NCBI GenBank assembly: GCA_022419385.1
Contig: JAJUBI010000002.1
Coordinates: 1,798,001 to 1,862,000, forward strand
Reading direction: 5' to 3'
Source of the DNA: Paraconiothyrium sp. Pb-2020
Taxonomy: Eukaryota > Ascomycota > Dothideomycetes > Pleosporales > Didymosphaeriaceae
Length of the DNA: 64,000 nucleotides
This document shows positions 12,601 to 23,596 of this stretch, piece by piece. Every line of letters starts with the position of its first letter. Position 1 is the first letter of the stretch. A program made the position numbers and the translations under genes. The notes below the pieces were generated by a model. It did no database searches. It was given only the letters and a program-made list of their open reading frames with translations, and was not told where the DNA came from.

Positions 12601-13501
12601 CCATCGCCTTCCTGGACACGATCTACCACTGATAATCTACCCAATCGTCTTCAGACTCCCCCGGCATGTTCCGTCTGCACCTCCCCTGCAGCCCTGGAGA
12701 TAACATCCGGACTTGGTCCCAAAGGTTTTCCACTTACCCTGGCAATCAATTTCCCCTTCCAACGCTATGCTGCATCCCCGTCATCTCCAAGAGAATCACT
12801 TCCTCACCCACCCTTCCAATTTCACGCCTACATCGTCACTATCCATATCTCGAAAGCCACTCGCATTCACAGGTCTTGCCGCTTACCAACCGCGCGCCAG
12901 CATTTCGCTTCCCTTACGCTGCCCCGCTCTTCCCACGGTCAGAATGAATTTGTTTTCGCCCTTTCGCAACACAATTCACCTGTTCTACTAAGCGCACGGA
13001 AGCATGAACCGCGCTATCCATGTCCCCAACTCCATCCTTTCGGCTAATTTCACTTTCACCTGTACCGCTTCCAAGCCAAAAACTTCACTCAAGCTTTTTC
13101 ACGTCTGTACCACAACACCCTTCCGTACTGCACTTCAACGTAAAAGTCCGGGTCTGCTCATCACTCCCACAGAGTACGCGGCAGAATGCGACATTCACAT
13201 ACGTCATGTATTATACCACTTTGCACAAGGTGAAATGAACAGTGCGATCTCTAGGATGAACAAGTACGCGCTAATATAGATGATGTGGGTATTCTGCGAA
13301 ATATACAGTAGAAGAAACAACCCTCCGCAGCCGGATAAAGGTATAAATGTACAGTGGGAATGTGCCACCATGGCTGTAAAGCGGTATAGCCTCACCTCTG
13401 TGAAAATGTAGCCATGTCTATGAAGACATAGACAAAGATGTACTTACACTGACACCGTCACAGTCACACACTCACCGAAGCGTATCCGCCGTGATGCCCA
13501 T
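6689..13501. other. Gene-poor stretch, 6.8 kb
   Basis: Longest open frames are about 75-150 codons. They are scattered on both strands and none shows recognisable domains, secretion signals or convincing splice-linked partners. The base composition is not obviously AT-rich, so strong repeat-induced mutation is not evident by eye. It may be diverged repeat, long regulatory DNA or non-coding transcription units. The last few hundred bases include the downstream flank of the minus-strand Nur1 gene. Confidence 0.5.
9626..9664. repeat. Short tandem repeat, GTCCATC unit
   Basis: Four perfect copies of the 7-mer GTCCATC are followed by a degenerate copy (GTCCGTT) and a partial one. A 7-base unit does not preserve one simple peptide repeat, and no convincing gene covers it. 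Likely slippage-derived. Confidence 0.9.
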
Positions 13502-14950
13502 CTAGAACCGTCCACTCTCCCTCCTCATGTTGCCCGCACCTCCATTCCACCTCGCAAATCTATCCGCAGCACTGACTGTGCTCTCACTCCCGGACGTCTT
13601 CAACCCCGCCCCAGGCATACTCATTCTTTTCAACGGGCTACCCTCTCTCCGCACAGGCTTCCCAATTCTCCGCTCAACACCATGGCCACCAAGACTTTCC
13701 CGCCCTCGATCCTCGCGATCACGCACGAAGTTTGTTGAAGCCGACTTACGCAGCGGCGAGTTGGCGTGCGAGAAGACACCAAGGCTGCCTCCATCGCTGC
13801 CGGTGGCTGAGGGCCGAAACTGAGGCTGTGCTTGCGACTGGCGGAAAGGGTTGGGTGTGTGGGAGGGGCGTATGGGCGAGGAGAAATCCGCACCGGTTGC
13901 GGTGGAAGTTGTGGAGTAGTTTGCGTTTGAGGTGGAGAACGGTCTACCGGAAGGTGTCTGGGTTGCCGAGCGGAGATTATCAGGATCATATTGCGAGGCG
14001 TATGCCGGATTTGGATTGGTTCGGAAAGTGCGATTGATGATGGTCGTCGGGGTGTATGTGGTGATTTGGGATGCGAGGTCATCGCTGCTGCCGCGGACGC
14101 CTACGCTGGAGTCTCGAGAACGGTTCTTCGAGATGGCTTGGATGCCGACGTCGCGGTATAATTTCTGTGTCGATGGGTGTACGAACTTGTTGTCGTACTC
14201 GTGGAGGACTTCGCGCTGAATGACGGCGCTGTCACGAATCTGGCTCGCAAAGGAGGAACGTAAAAGCCACAGTGAAAAGGATAGGAAAGCGCCGATGGCG
14301 ATAGTAGTGACGATTCTGATGCTCGGTTGCTGGTCCATGGGTGGCACCGGGAGGTTGAGCCGGTAGATGACGACATGTAGCGGACTGAAGAGACAGAACA
14401 TATCCAGACAAAGCGGGTTCGGGTCCCAGATAGAAATTTCCCATACATCTTTTCCAGCGTCAGGATGAGCACGCGAATCTACGGGACCAGAAATCAGGAG
14501 GGTTTGGAAGTACCGCAGCGGTGTTACGGCGGCAGGCGAAGAATCGACTCGCACCCGGTGTGCAGATGGTGTAGACGGAGCGGTCTCGATAGGCTGCTCG
14601 AACAGACGGTAGTGTCGCTTCTTGTAGAAGGTGAAGAAGCCGTTGAGGAAGGCGATAACCAAAAGAGTCGTCGCAGCGAGCCTAGAGAACCATGTAAACC
14701 ACCCTGGTCCACTGTCTAAACCTAGCAGTATGTCGTCGTTGCGGGGACCGCTAGCTGTGTTGGCCTGCGCAATGATATAGACCAGGTTGAAGAAGAAGCC
14801 AATAATGAATGCATAGTCTTTGGCGAAGTCTTCCCAGTCATTCGTATTCAGCTCTTCAGAGATCCACAGTAGCCAGTCGTGAACGTCGAGGTAGGCCTTG
14901 ACACGCTCCATGAGCGGCGCCTTGCGGACGAGGCGTTCGCGGGGTGGCAT
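13502..14950 (-). CDS. nur1: Nuclear rim protein 1 (Nur1/Mug154 family), 482 aa
   Basis: Single-exon inner nuclear membrane protein. In yeast, Nur1 works with Heh1/Lrs4 to tether rDNA and silent chromatin to the nuclear periphery. The N-terminus MPPRERLVRKAPLMERV and the conserved block HDWLLWISEELNTNDWEDFA lead into hydrophobic segments at roughly residues 46-62, 86-105 and 210-230. The Ser/Pro/Arg-rich C-terminal ~230 residues look nucleoplasmic and disordered. The frame continues 36 codons upstream to another ATG at 15058, but the conserved start is the one at 14950. The upstream part is interrupted by a good intron (GTGAGT...TTCAG) that probably lies in the 5' leader. It shares a very short divergent promoter with the V-ATPase subunit F gene. 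Confidence 0.88.
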   Translation of the reverse strand: MPPRERLVRKAPLMERVKAYLDVHDWLLWISEELNTNDWEDFAKDYAFIIGFFFNLVYIIAQANTASGPRNDDILLGLDSGPGWFTWFSRLAATTLLVIAFLNGFFTFYKKRHYRLFEQPIETAPSTPSAHRVRVDSSPAAVTPLRYFQTLLISGPVDSRAHPDAGKDVWEISIWDPNPLCLDMFCLFSPLHVVIYRLNLPVPPMDQQPSIRIVTTIAIGAFLSFSLWLLRSSFASQIRDSAVIQREVLHEYDNKFVHPSTQKLYRDVGIQAISKNRSRDSSVGVRGSSDDLASQITTYTPTTIINRTFRTNPNPAYASQYDPDNLRSATQTPSGRPFSTSNANYSTTSTATGADFSSPIRPSHTPNPFRQSQAQPQFRPSATGSDGGSLGVFSHANSPLRKSASTNFVRDREDRGRESLGGHGVERRIGKPVRREGSPLKRMSMPGAGLKTSGSESTVSAADRFARWNGGAGNMRRESGRF

Positions 14951-15234
14951 CTTGTTGAGGTGCGGTTCGAACGGTGGACATACAGTCGAGACCCGGCGAT
15001 AGAGATTCGACGTGGCTGAATTAAGGTGTGCAATACAAGAAAGCGAAGCTGGACTCACGGCATGGCGCGCCGCGGGGTCTTAGGAAACAGTGAAAGAAAG
15101 AGCGTAGGGCCGTAAACAAGCAAGCACGGAACAACAATGTTCCGGAGGGAGCTGCCCGCCCATGACGACGGTAGCCCTCGGAGCTTAGGTCTCTCCAAGC
15201 TGCCCATACGCAGCGTACGCCCACCTACACCACC
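14951..15234. promoter_or_regulatory. Compact bidirectional promoter, Nur1 / V-ATPase F
   Basis: Only 284 bases separate the divergent start codons. On the minus strand a GTGAGT...TTCAG segment reads as a 5'-leader intron of the Nur1 gene, so the true promoter space is smaller still. Confidence 0.6.
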
Positions 15235-15758
15235 ATGTCAGCTTCTACGGCCCAATACAAGGACCGCCAGTTCCTCGCTGTCATTGGGGATGAGGTATGC
15301 CATTCGATTGCCGGACCATTGCCCCGTTAACAGCTCCTAGGATACGGTAACAGGCATGCTGCTCGCAGGCGTCGGGGTATGCTTCTTCTCCATCGCGCAA
15401 AAGCGAGTACTAAGAACCCTTGCAGCACGTAACGCAGCCCCCGGATTCGCAGAAGAACTTCCTCGTAGTGGATGCGAAAACGCAGAACGCCGACATCGAA
15501 GCCGCATTTGATCGCTTCACGCAGGAGCGCAAGGACATTGCTATTCTTCTTATAAACCAGCATGTACGACACTCGAAGAACAGCATAAGGCGAAGAGCGT
15601 GCAGCTGACTTGCGCAGATCGCGGAGCGAATAAGGCACAGAGTCGAGACGTACACCGCCGCTTTCCCGTCCCTTCTTGAGATACCCTCGAAAGACCACCC
15701 ATACGATCCTGACAAGGACAGTGTGCTCAAACGGGTGCGGAGGCTATTTGGAGAGTAA
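15235..15758 (+). CDS. vma7: V-type proton ATPase subunit F (Vma7), 124 aa
   Basis: Small subunit of the V1 central stalk, on the vacuolar membrane's cytosolic face; it couples ATP hydrolysis to rotor movement in vacuolar acidification. Four coding exons are 15235-15294, 15341-15376, 15426-15563 and 15618-15758, all joined at codon boundaries. Introns are 46, 49 and 54 nt and each starts GTATG or GTACG. The spliced protein reads FLAVIGDE-DTVTGMLLAGVG-HVT...KNFLVVDAKTQ...DIAILLINQH-IAERIRHRV...AAFPSLLEIPSKDHPYD, which is the full family signature. Length matches the usual 115-125 residues. It ends convergently with the NPC2-like gene. Confidence 0.97.
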
Positions 15759-16180
15759 ACGGTTGTACAAAGAAAGGCGAACACCTTGGGTGGGCATATG
15801 TTGCACTGCGTCTTGATACGAATCCATACACAATTTGAAGATATCCAGTTCAGCATGTACGAAAATAAGTCCATTATTTCATGACAACATGACGCATGCG
15901 TAGCAATTACAGGACCCAGCTTTACTAGAAGAATGACAGCCAATGGATATCTCGCTCAACTCAAATGCAAGAGCCAGCACCGCAACCTTCATCAACTTGA
16001 CCCACCAGTACAAAATCCGACAAACGTTCACTCAAAGCTCATTTCGCAACCGATTCCGTGCATTCTGCACGATATTTACACCTAGTCCGGACATTGAAAA
16101 GTGCCGCTTCCCTACTTTCACAGATCTGGTACGCGTTCAGATACGCCTCGTTCGCATCGAGGGCAGCCGCCGTGGAGTGT
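15759..16180. other. Convergent intergenic space, 0.4 kb
   Basis: 3' flanks of the V-ATPase F (plus) and NPC2-like (minus) genes. No further gene seen. Confidence 0.6.
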
Positions 16181-16820
16181 TTACCGATGGAAGGTGATCT
16201 CAGCCGTGAGGCAGGTGATGTCGTCTCCGTCCTTGGTTTTGACTTCAGCCTTGACATTGTACTTGCCCTGGTGTAGCCATTAGCGCATGATTGTGTGATT
16301 TTATATAGATATTGTACCGGAGGAATCTGCTGAGGAAGATCAACATCCTTGGTGAGCTTCATCTCGCCCTTCTTCAATGGGCACTCCAAGTCTGCCTTCT
16401 TCACCGTCTCGCATGTGTCGGCGTCTTGGTTGATTAGGGTTATCAGATTGTTGTATCGGACCGTGAGGTGCATCTTAGAGCCCTCCTCGACCTGCTTCTT
16501 GAAATCACCCTTAGCTGTGATGCTGAGAGTCTGGCCTCTGCAGTTATCGTGTTAGCTCATACGTCCCAGACCTACGTAGGAACAAGTAATACTGTTGCTC
16601 ACGATCGCAAGACGTACGGTAGAGGTGGGTTAGGGTCCAGATCCACATTTTCGATGTCCAGGAGGTAGTCCTTGGGGTCTGCGCAGAAGTATAGAGGGTT
16701 GTCGCCCGGGACCTTGAAGTCCTCGTTGATTACGACCTGGTTGCCGCCTTGAATCCACGACGGGCCCGCTGAAACGGAAACAGCGCTGGTGGCGGCGAGA
16801 AGGACGGTAGAGACCTTCAT
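16181..16820 (-). CDS. NPC2-like ML-domain phosphatidylglycerol/phosphatidylinositol transfer protein, 169 aa
   Basis: Secreted or vacuolar-lumen lipid-binding protein of the MD-2-related lipid-recognition family (yeast Npc2), which moves sterol or phospholipid between membranes. Exons in coding order are 16820-16618, 16537-16318 and 16267-16181; introns are 80 nt (GTACGT...CTGCAG) and 50 nt (GTACAA...CACCAG). Removing them restores the family reading PNPPLP-GQTLSITA and DLPQQIPP-GKYNVKAEV. Residues 1-18 (KVSTVLLAATSAVSVSA) form a signal peptide. Cysteines flank the fold as in relatives: YFCADP, DTCETV, LECPLKKG and DITCLTAEI. Usual family length is 165-180 residues. It reads in the same direction as the chitin synthase gene, which lies upstream of it. 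Confidence 0.95.
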
Positions 16821-17544
16821 GATGGTGGTGGCACCCTCGACGATGCGCGAAATCGGAAGTAGAATAAATCGAAAGCTGCAAGTATGAATTATGCAGCTGT
16901 GGGGGACTTGAGGTCAAGGTCTGGAGTTGCCGCTGCGATAGCGCAGTCGTGATGCTGGGGCTGGGGCTGGGCTGGGGCGAGTGGCCCGTGCAGTCCGCTA
17001 TCTGCGTCATTTGAGGGTCAGGTGCGAACGGGCGCCTACGCCGAGCCGCGTGGGCACCTACATTCACCGTCGTCTCCCAACGAACCTGAATGACCTCTAA
17101 CAGCTGTAATATTAGAATGCATCTAACGTTCGGTGTTCAGAACGTAGTATATCACTCTGAATCTCTTCTTCTCCTACTTCCCAGTCTGACCAAATGAACT
17201 TCAGACTTCTTTCATCATCTCATGTGGCTCACGCAATTACATAGTTGTGGTCCGAGGTCACGACCATGTATGATGGACAAGCACCAAAGACGGACCACGT
17301 AATCTAAGGACTAATTTCATACCGTTCCATACATTACCAGTACGACATACTGTCGTTCGCTGTGTCCTCATGACTCAGAGATAGGATGCAAAATCCTTGC
17401 TCCCCAGTCCTCTTTCCCTTTCCCATCATACAAGCCGCATGTGACAACTACACGCATATAAAGGTATCCCATCGTCGAGGTATCAAACATCCCAACGCCA
17501 ACACTCATCAAGTCGTAAAACAGAATGCTCGCCTAAGCGCACTT
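16821..17544. other. Intergenic, 0.7 kb: promoter of the NPC2-like gene and 3' flank of chitin synthase
   Basis: Contains a short GC-rich tandem CTGGGG/CTGGG array at 16955-16977 (CCCAGCCCC on the coding strand of the NPC2-like gene), which may be a promoter element. No gene seen. Confidence 0.5.
16955..16977. repeat. CTGGGG short tandem array in the promoter region
   Basis: Three CTGGGG units with one CTGGG variant, about 135-157 bases upstream of the NPC2-like start codon. Confidence 0.7.
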
Positions 17545-20500
17545 TTACTTCCCCAAACTACTACCACCCCACGAGCTCGGCGCCCAACTACTGACCTTAC
17601 TGGAGATGGCACTTCCGCTCCACCAACTGCTTCCACCATTACCCCAGCCCTTCCCAAATTTCTTCTTCCCGCCGCCCAGACCCGTCTTCGACTCCATCCT
17701 ATCCTCCCACTTGAGCTTTGTCTCCATAATGGAGTGGATGCTGTTTATGATGAGGAAACTCGTCGACCCCACAGCGCGGAAGAAGGCCAAGCCCGCGACA
17801 GCCCACAAGATGAACTTGAGGTAGAAGTTACTCGAGATGTGCTGACCACCGTACGCCTCGGACACGGCCATGGCGAGGATAGCGTTGGATATGAGCCATA
17901 CGACGACCATGTATGTGCGCACCGCGCGGTAGTAGTCTTCCTGTGCCTGGGCTTCGTTGAGGCCGGGCTCGGGCACTTCGATGCGGTCGCGAAGGTTGCG
18001 GAGGGCTTCATCGTAGCCTGAGTCGATGTCGAGTTGCTCGGACGGCATTTCGAGCTCGACGACGTTGCCCTTTTTGGCTTTGGCGTCACCAAGGTCGGTC
18101 TTCGCGACGTTGTCACCTTTTGTGCCCCAGGTAATGTCGTGCGTGTTGCAAAAGGCGTAGACTTGCAGGGTACAGATATAACTAGGCAGGAGCGCGAAGT
18201 ATTGGGCTGAGGAGGTGAACATGTGCCAGGGATCCAGGTACATGAAGGACATTAAGAAGTACAAGCCAACTGTTGTTGCGGTCGAGATGATCAAGTTGGT
18301 GAAGACATTGTTTCCGAGTGTCTTTGGTTGTTTAGGATCTCGCAACTGCTTGACGACGATGAGGATCGAGGCGAACGTAGTATATGCCATGATGACACAG
18401 TATGCAATCATACTCCACAAAAACATCTTCTTTGCTCCTTGCGGACGATTCCCCATGGACAAAATGAACTGCATGCAGATCAAGAGCACACATGTGTACC
18501 GCAGGAAGATGAAGATGTATTTGGCGATGTTGTGGCCGAAGGGATCGTAGTTCTTATCGCTGAGCGAGCCGGCGATGAAGAAGAAGGTGAGGTAGAAGTT
18601 GGCCAGGGAAAAGAAAGTGAACATGAGCTGAACGAATTGGTAAATGAACTCGATGTGGAGCAGTATTTTGCGCCAAATGGTGTGGTCGGTTGCCCAGACT
18701 TGTTTGAAATGCAATAGCGAATAGACAGCCGCGAAGAAGGCACCGTTGAGCCAACGACGACGTTGTGAGATGAACTCAGGCACGGCATCTGCACAAATTA
18801 GCAATGCAATTTCGTTCGCATTAGATTACTAGGCGACTTACCAGGCACATCAGTCTCGCCCGTAGCTGCTTTGACATACTTCAAGACCCACTGCTCGCTG
18901 CGCTTCGCTACCAATTCCCAGCATAAAATACGATCTTCGGCGAGATACATGTTGGCCGTGAAGACGTCTGCATCTTGACCATGCAGTGTCTCTCCTTTGA
19001 AATACTGGCTCAGTGGACCGTGGCCGGTGTGGTCATTCTGCAAGGCGATGTACCGATATGCGGACAGCGCACCTGGCAAGACAGTAATGTATCCAAACAC
19101 GGATTCTAGGGGTTTGTCGAGGATGTTGGACATCTTGTACTCGAAGTTTTGCGATGCAACCAATGGATTGAGCAAACCCAGCCAACCTTTGCCTTTGCCA
19201 GCTTTGATCTCGCCAGCAGCACCAGCGACAGAAGAGTCGTTGTCGAAGGTCTTCCAGAGATGATACAGTGCCTTTGGTCCAGGCTTGGTCCCAACATCAA
19301 GCAGAATGCAAACATTAGGATTAAGTGCTCGTCCGAAGGCGTTGAAAAACCATCGATGTGAGTTGAGTTTCTTCTGATTGCGCTCCTTCATGCAGAAGAT
19401 CATTTGGACGGGAACAATGCCTTTCTCAGCTCCCTTAAACTTGAGATCGGAGTCCAAAGAGACCTGGGTAGTGTACTCGTAGACGTGCGCAGAGACCTCA
19501 CGCTGGTTGACGTGGTTTTTTGCAATGCCCTTTTGGAAGCAGCCCATGGCAGCGAGAGCGTCCAATGTGCGGGGATGTACTTTCTGACGACCATCTGAGA
19601 TGATGCAGACGACAATCTTTTGCCACCCATCCTTGCCCCAAGTTCGTGACTTTGTTCGAGAGCAGAAATGGCTAATGTTGCGCATGACTCCATGCATTGT
19701 TCGGGTGAAGTCGATCTCGTTTTCGTTGTACATGGTGATACAGATGAAGAGCTCCGTCTCACGGGGGGTGCCAATGTTCTGTCGTAGCTTGTAACCTCTG
19801 TCCACAAAGTCATCGGGATCGCATGTTACGGCGGTGTATCGCATGTGTGTAAACTCAATGTCATCGCGCCGAGGCAAGAAACTGTATAAGATAGTCGGGA
19901 TCTTGCACTCCAAGATGAGCTCTCCATTGATGAGACGGACTTCCTTTTTTGTCATCACTGCATCTCGAGCGCCGCGTCGTGGCTGGGCAGCCTCCGGGGC
20001 TGGACCGTAATGGTCAAATTTCTCGTCCATGTCTGTATACTCGTCTGCGATGGTCTCCTCCGTCATGTATGAGTCTCTAGAGTTCAGTTCAGGCCGATCA
20101 TCACCGTACTCGGTGAATGGATCATCGGGATCAATGGGTATCGAGCTCATGTCGAGGGTTGCATTTGAGTCGCGTGAAATGGGCCTACCACCGGCGAATA
20201 GAGGTGCTGGTGGCAGTGGCCGCTTAGGACTACCCGGCCGCTCGCCGCCGTACCTGGAGGATGGCGTGCCAGGTCGTGGACTTCCGTTGAGGTCTGCTGG
20301 TTCGTACATGCTTGAGGACGCTGGCGGTCGCGCGTAGTCTGTGGATGTGCGTGTAGGCGAATACGGCCTCCCGGGAACGGCGCGCTCGGGTGAGAGTGGG
20401 CGGCGGTAAGGTATATAGGAGGGGGAGTCCTCGCCGGGAGGAGGCATATTCGGCGCAGTGTCGAGCACTGAGGGCGCCCTAGAGAGTGGTAAGGAGGACA

Positions 20501-21028
20501 TCGAGGGCTGATAGGATCGAGCCACTGGTGATGGCGGCCTGCGGGTGTCATACAACGGTAAGCCTGGTTCATGCGTCTTGGTGGGAGAAAGGCGGTCCAC
20601 GAGCCGCGTCTTGATGGACTTGCGTTTCAGCGTCTGCGGCACCGGGTTCGAGGTCGCATTTGCGGTCGAGTTCAGCGCCGCGTCGGCTTCACGCAAGAGG
20701 TCGACGATGTCGGCTTCAGCGTATGCTTGTGCGCCTACTTGGGAGCGCGTGAGCTTGTCGCCCAGGGTGCCGGCGGTGCTGCCCATTGTCGATGACAGCG
20801 AAGCTGATTCTCGTTTTTGGGGTCTTCTGCGTGCGCAGTATGGAATGAGTTTTGGGATGAGAAGAGGAATGTAGGAAAGAGTGATACTCACGACACATAG
20901 CTCTGTGTATCGTCGGCGTGGGTCAACAAGCGCATTGTCGACCCTCCTTGCAGATGGGCCGGCGACGGGTCCTCGTCGTCGTATGCAGGCGGGCGCCCGT
21001 ACGGCGCATGTCCGCCTGGTGTATCCAT
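17545..21028 (-). CDS. Chitin synthase, probably class III, 1121 aa
   Basis: Plasma-membrane glycosyltransferase polymerising UDP-GlcNAc into chitin. Exons in coding order are 21028-20892, 20826-18842 and 18788-17545. Introns are 65 nt (GTGAGT...ACGCAG) and 53 nt (GTAAGT...GTGCAG). Residues 1-335 are Pro/Ser/Arg-rich. The chitin synthase N-terminal domain begins near residue 337 (TKKEVRLINGELILECKIP), followed by the catalytic region with FNAFGRALNPNVCILLDVGTKP, VAGAAGEI, AEDRILCWEL and QRRRW at 716-720. At least five membrane segments then follow. The C-terminal block THDITWGTKGDN and SEQLDIDSGYDEALRNLRDR fits class III (Aspergillus ChsB, Neurospora chs-1) better than class I or II. Class III enzymes support polarised hyphal growth. 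The class call is from memory of family motifs. Confidence 0.93.
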
Positions 21029-22125
21029 GGGCTCCACAGTGTTGTTTTGCGCGGTTCTTGCGCCAATGCACCCCACAGCTGATCTTGTATCGTGGACGCA
21101 GCGATGGGATAGTGTGCGATAGTGTGTAATAGTGTATGATTTGGAGAATAATAATGGGAGTCGTACGCTTGCAACGCCAGCCGTAGTGCCAGAGCGAACG
21201 TTGCGGCGGGAGCTCCGGCAGCGCAGGCGCGTGTTTAGAGATGCTCGTTTCCACAGCAACGACCGACTTGGGTCGCACGGCCTTGGTTGGCTGCATGCGC
21301 CTCAACGCCGTCTCCAGTTTTCAGCGCAGCACGCCACGTCTCAGGAGAACTCCCGGGGAACTCGATTCGGCTCCACGACCTGTTCCTGGCTTGGTTTTCA
21401 GCCGCGTCTGACCCGGCTCGCACGGCGCAACGGCGTTGCTGGGCACTGGCGGAGCATGTCTTCCGCACTGTACCCGCGGAAACCCCGTCGTGGGCGAACA
21501 TCGTCAGCGCGCCCGGAAACGACGTGCTTGCGGTCATGCGATGGTTCCGAAGCAGGGCTGCTGATCTTGACTATTTCATTTCTAAAATATCGACTTCTTC
21601 GGTGTGCGTGCGGGGTGCGGGTGTGGGTATGGGGAAACCTCGGTACATCCCCCCACACAAACAGAAGACCACCTCCAGTACCTCTGCGGCAACTGGACGA
21701 TACTGTTGGTGAAGACTGAGCTTCCTGTGGTACTTGGTGCTACACCGTTTGATCGATGCCAAATGATCATATTGAGAGATTGAGAGGTAGAACATACCGA
21801 TAGCCACGTCTCCATTCTTATTTCTCTCCTCTCACTTACATTGCTAGCGTAGTCATTGGGAAGTATCGAGAGTCTGGGCCGTATGCGTGTCCTTTTGCTA
21901 TGAACAGGTCTTGAATGAGTGCAGGACGTGAAAGGAAAGAGCCGGCGCCATTGTGCGGAGAAGGAACATCCACATCGCACAAGAATCGTGGCATAACAGG
22001 GCCCATGCCGCCACCCTTTCCACTCTACGCTCGTTTCGCCCGCCTCAGACACTTTCCCACATTTCAGTCCCAGTATCGCTATCACCATTGCTTCCACACT
22101 ACTCTTTACGGGGTTGCTTCCCCCA
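21029..22125. promoter_or_regulatory. Divergent intergenic region, 1.1 kb
   Basis: Separates the chitin synthase (minus) from the gene starting at 22126 (plus). It is GC-rich in 21170-21560. A 195-codon open frame at 21132-21719 encodes only Arg-rich random-looking sequence and I treat it as non-coding. Confidence 0.5.
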
Positions 22126-23494
22126 ATGAACAGGCCAACCGAGTTTCACTCACCTCGGCGTTCGAGAGAGGCCTTTTTCTCGCCCCAGGGGTCAACAAGA
22201 AGCCTCCCAAGCGTGACTTCCCATCGCTCCCAGAGATCGGCAGTATCTCGACGTCCGGGCAACCATCTGTCCACCATTCACTCACAATCCAATCTCTCAG
22301 CTGTATCCTCTCCACCTTTTTCTCCACCGCTCGGCCCTGGCATCCACGCGCATCCCCTATCGTCTTCTCACGTCTTGTCCCACGGCCCATATTCTCACAG
22401 ACATCCTCACCTACATTCACACGGCACTGTAGATACCGTGCCTACCATTGATCGTTTCCCTCGCGGCCCATATCAGACAACGTGCGCCTACTGCGGCGTC
22501 GATCCCGCCGTTCTCTTCCCCACACATCCTTGGGACCATCGACAACCGTGGTGGACGCACCTCAAGCAGGAATACATACTCGTAAAGCCTTATCTCGAGT
22601 GGCAGCGCAAGGAGAAGTATCGCAGGAAAGAAAGCAGACGCAGCCAAGGTAAATTGAAACGTCAGCGCTTCCGACCAGGGAACCTGAAGAAAACCTGGAA
22701 AGTGGAACTGAAGCGGTTCGCTTGGAGACTCACAGGCTGGAACCACTGGGAACCTTCGAACAAAACGTCGCCGCCGCAGCCTCAACCGCCTCAACCGGAG
22801 TACCAGCTTGTCATCACCGGTGGTGAAGAGTCTACCGCACCACAAGATGATCGAGACGTTCATGGACATGAAGCACGGCAAGAGCTCCTACGAGGGTCCG
22901 AAGCTCGAAAGGACGGCGAGCCAGTTGATACATCGAATGCAAGAGACAGCGTCAGAGGACTCATTGGAGAGCACGAAAACAAGAGTCCTGGGTAGGTCAC
23001 TAGTCGCCGTCACTGCGAGGAGGGTATACTGACCATTTGCAGCAAACGCTAGAGCAATTTACGGTCCCGCTCGCGTCCTAGATGTTATCACGTACGGAAA
23101 CACCTCTTCTCGCAAGATTGCTGCTGCCATCGTCGAACACAATCCTACCGGTCGCTCCTACGTCCATTGCTGCTCCGCCAAGGAACACACACGGCTGGCC
23201 GCGCTGGAGCATTTGTTGGTCATTCAAGAAGATATCATGCAGCGTTTGATGGATAGAGAGGGAATCACAAGCAGTGGCTGGCTCCCCGCAACTGCGCAAG
23301 CTCAGCACGCACGCGCATTCAACAGCATGTCAGACTTGGCGATGTCAACTCACGGTTTACGTTCGCACGCCCCTTCCAGTGTTCCATCCAAAGCCCCAAG
23401 TCCAAGTTTCTCCTCTGTCCCATCGTCTGTGCCTTCTCAACCTCAGCCACATCGCCCTGGGCGCGTGCAATGGATCATGGGTTCAGAGAGCTAG
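22126..23494 (+). CDS. Fungal protein of unknown function, about 425 aa; internal splice uncertain
   Basis: Best model joins 22126-22766, 22807-22991 and 23043-23494. The first part is Ser/Pro/His-rich (1-120), then has TTCAYCGVDPAVLFPTHP followed by a Trp- and Lys/Arg-rich stretch (KRFAWRLTGWNHWEP). The second part, in another frame, reads KMIETFMDMKHGKSSYEG, RTASQLIHRMQETASED and, after a clear intron (22992-23042, GTAGGT...TTGCAG), ARAIYGPARVLDVITYG and HLLVIQEDIMQRLMDR, ending in a Ser/Pro tail. The two frames overlap for about 250 bases. A 40-nt intron (22767-22806) with a weak GTCGCC donor and good CTCAAC/TACCAG elements would join them. If that intron is not used, the first frame stops at 22998 with 290 residues. 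The ATG at 22126 is the first in frame. I do not recognise a family. Confidence 0.68.
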
Positions 23495-23596
23495 TGAGTA
23501 CAGGGCAGGCTTGAGGGAATCGCTGGCGCATGCAATTATGCTTGTTAATGTATTACTCGCTCTTATACTCTCTTCACGTTTGGGAACTACGTTGCT

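Noticed and set aside
21132..21719. 195-codon plus-strand frame upstream of chitin synthase
   Set aside because: Arg-rich translation of GC-rich promoter DNA; three frames open at once.
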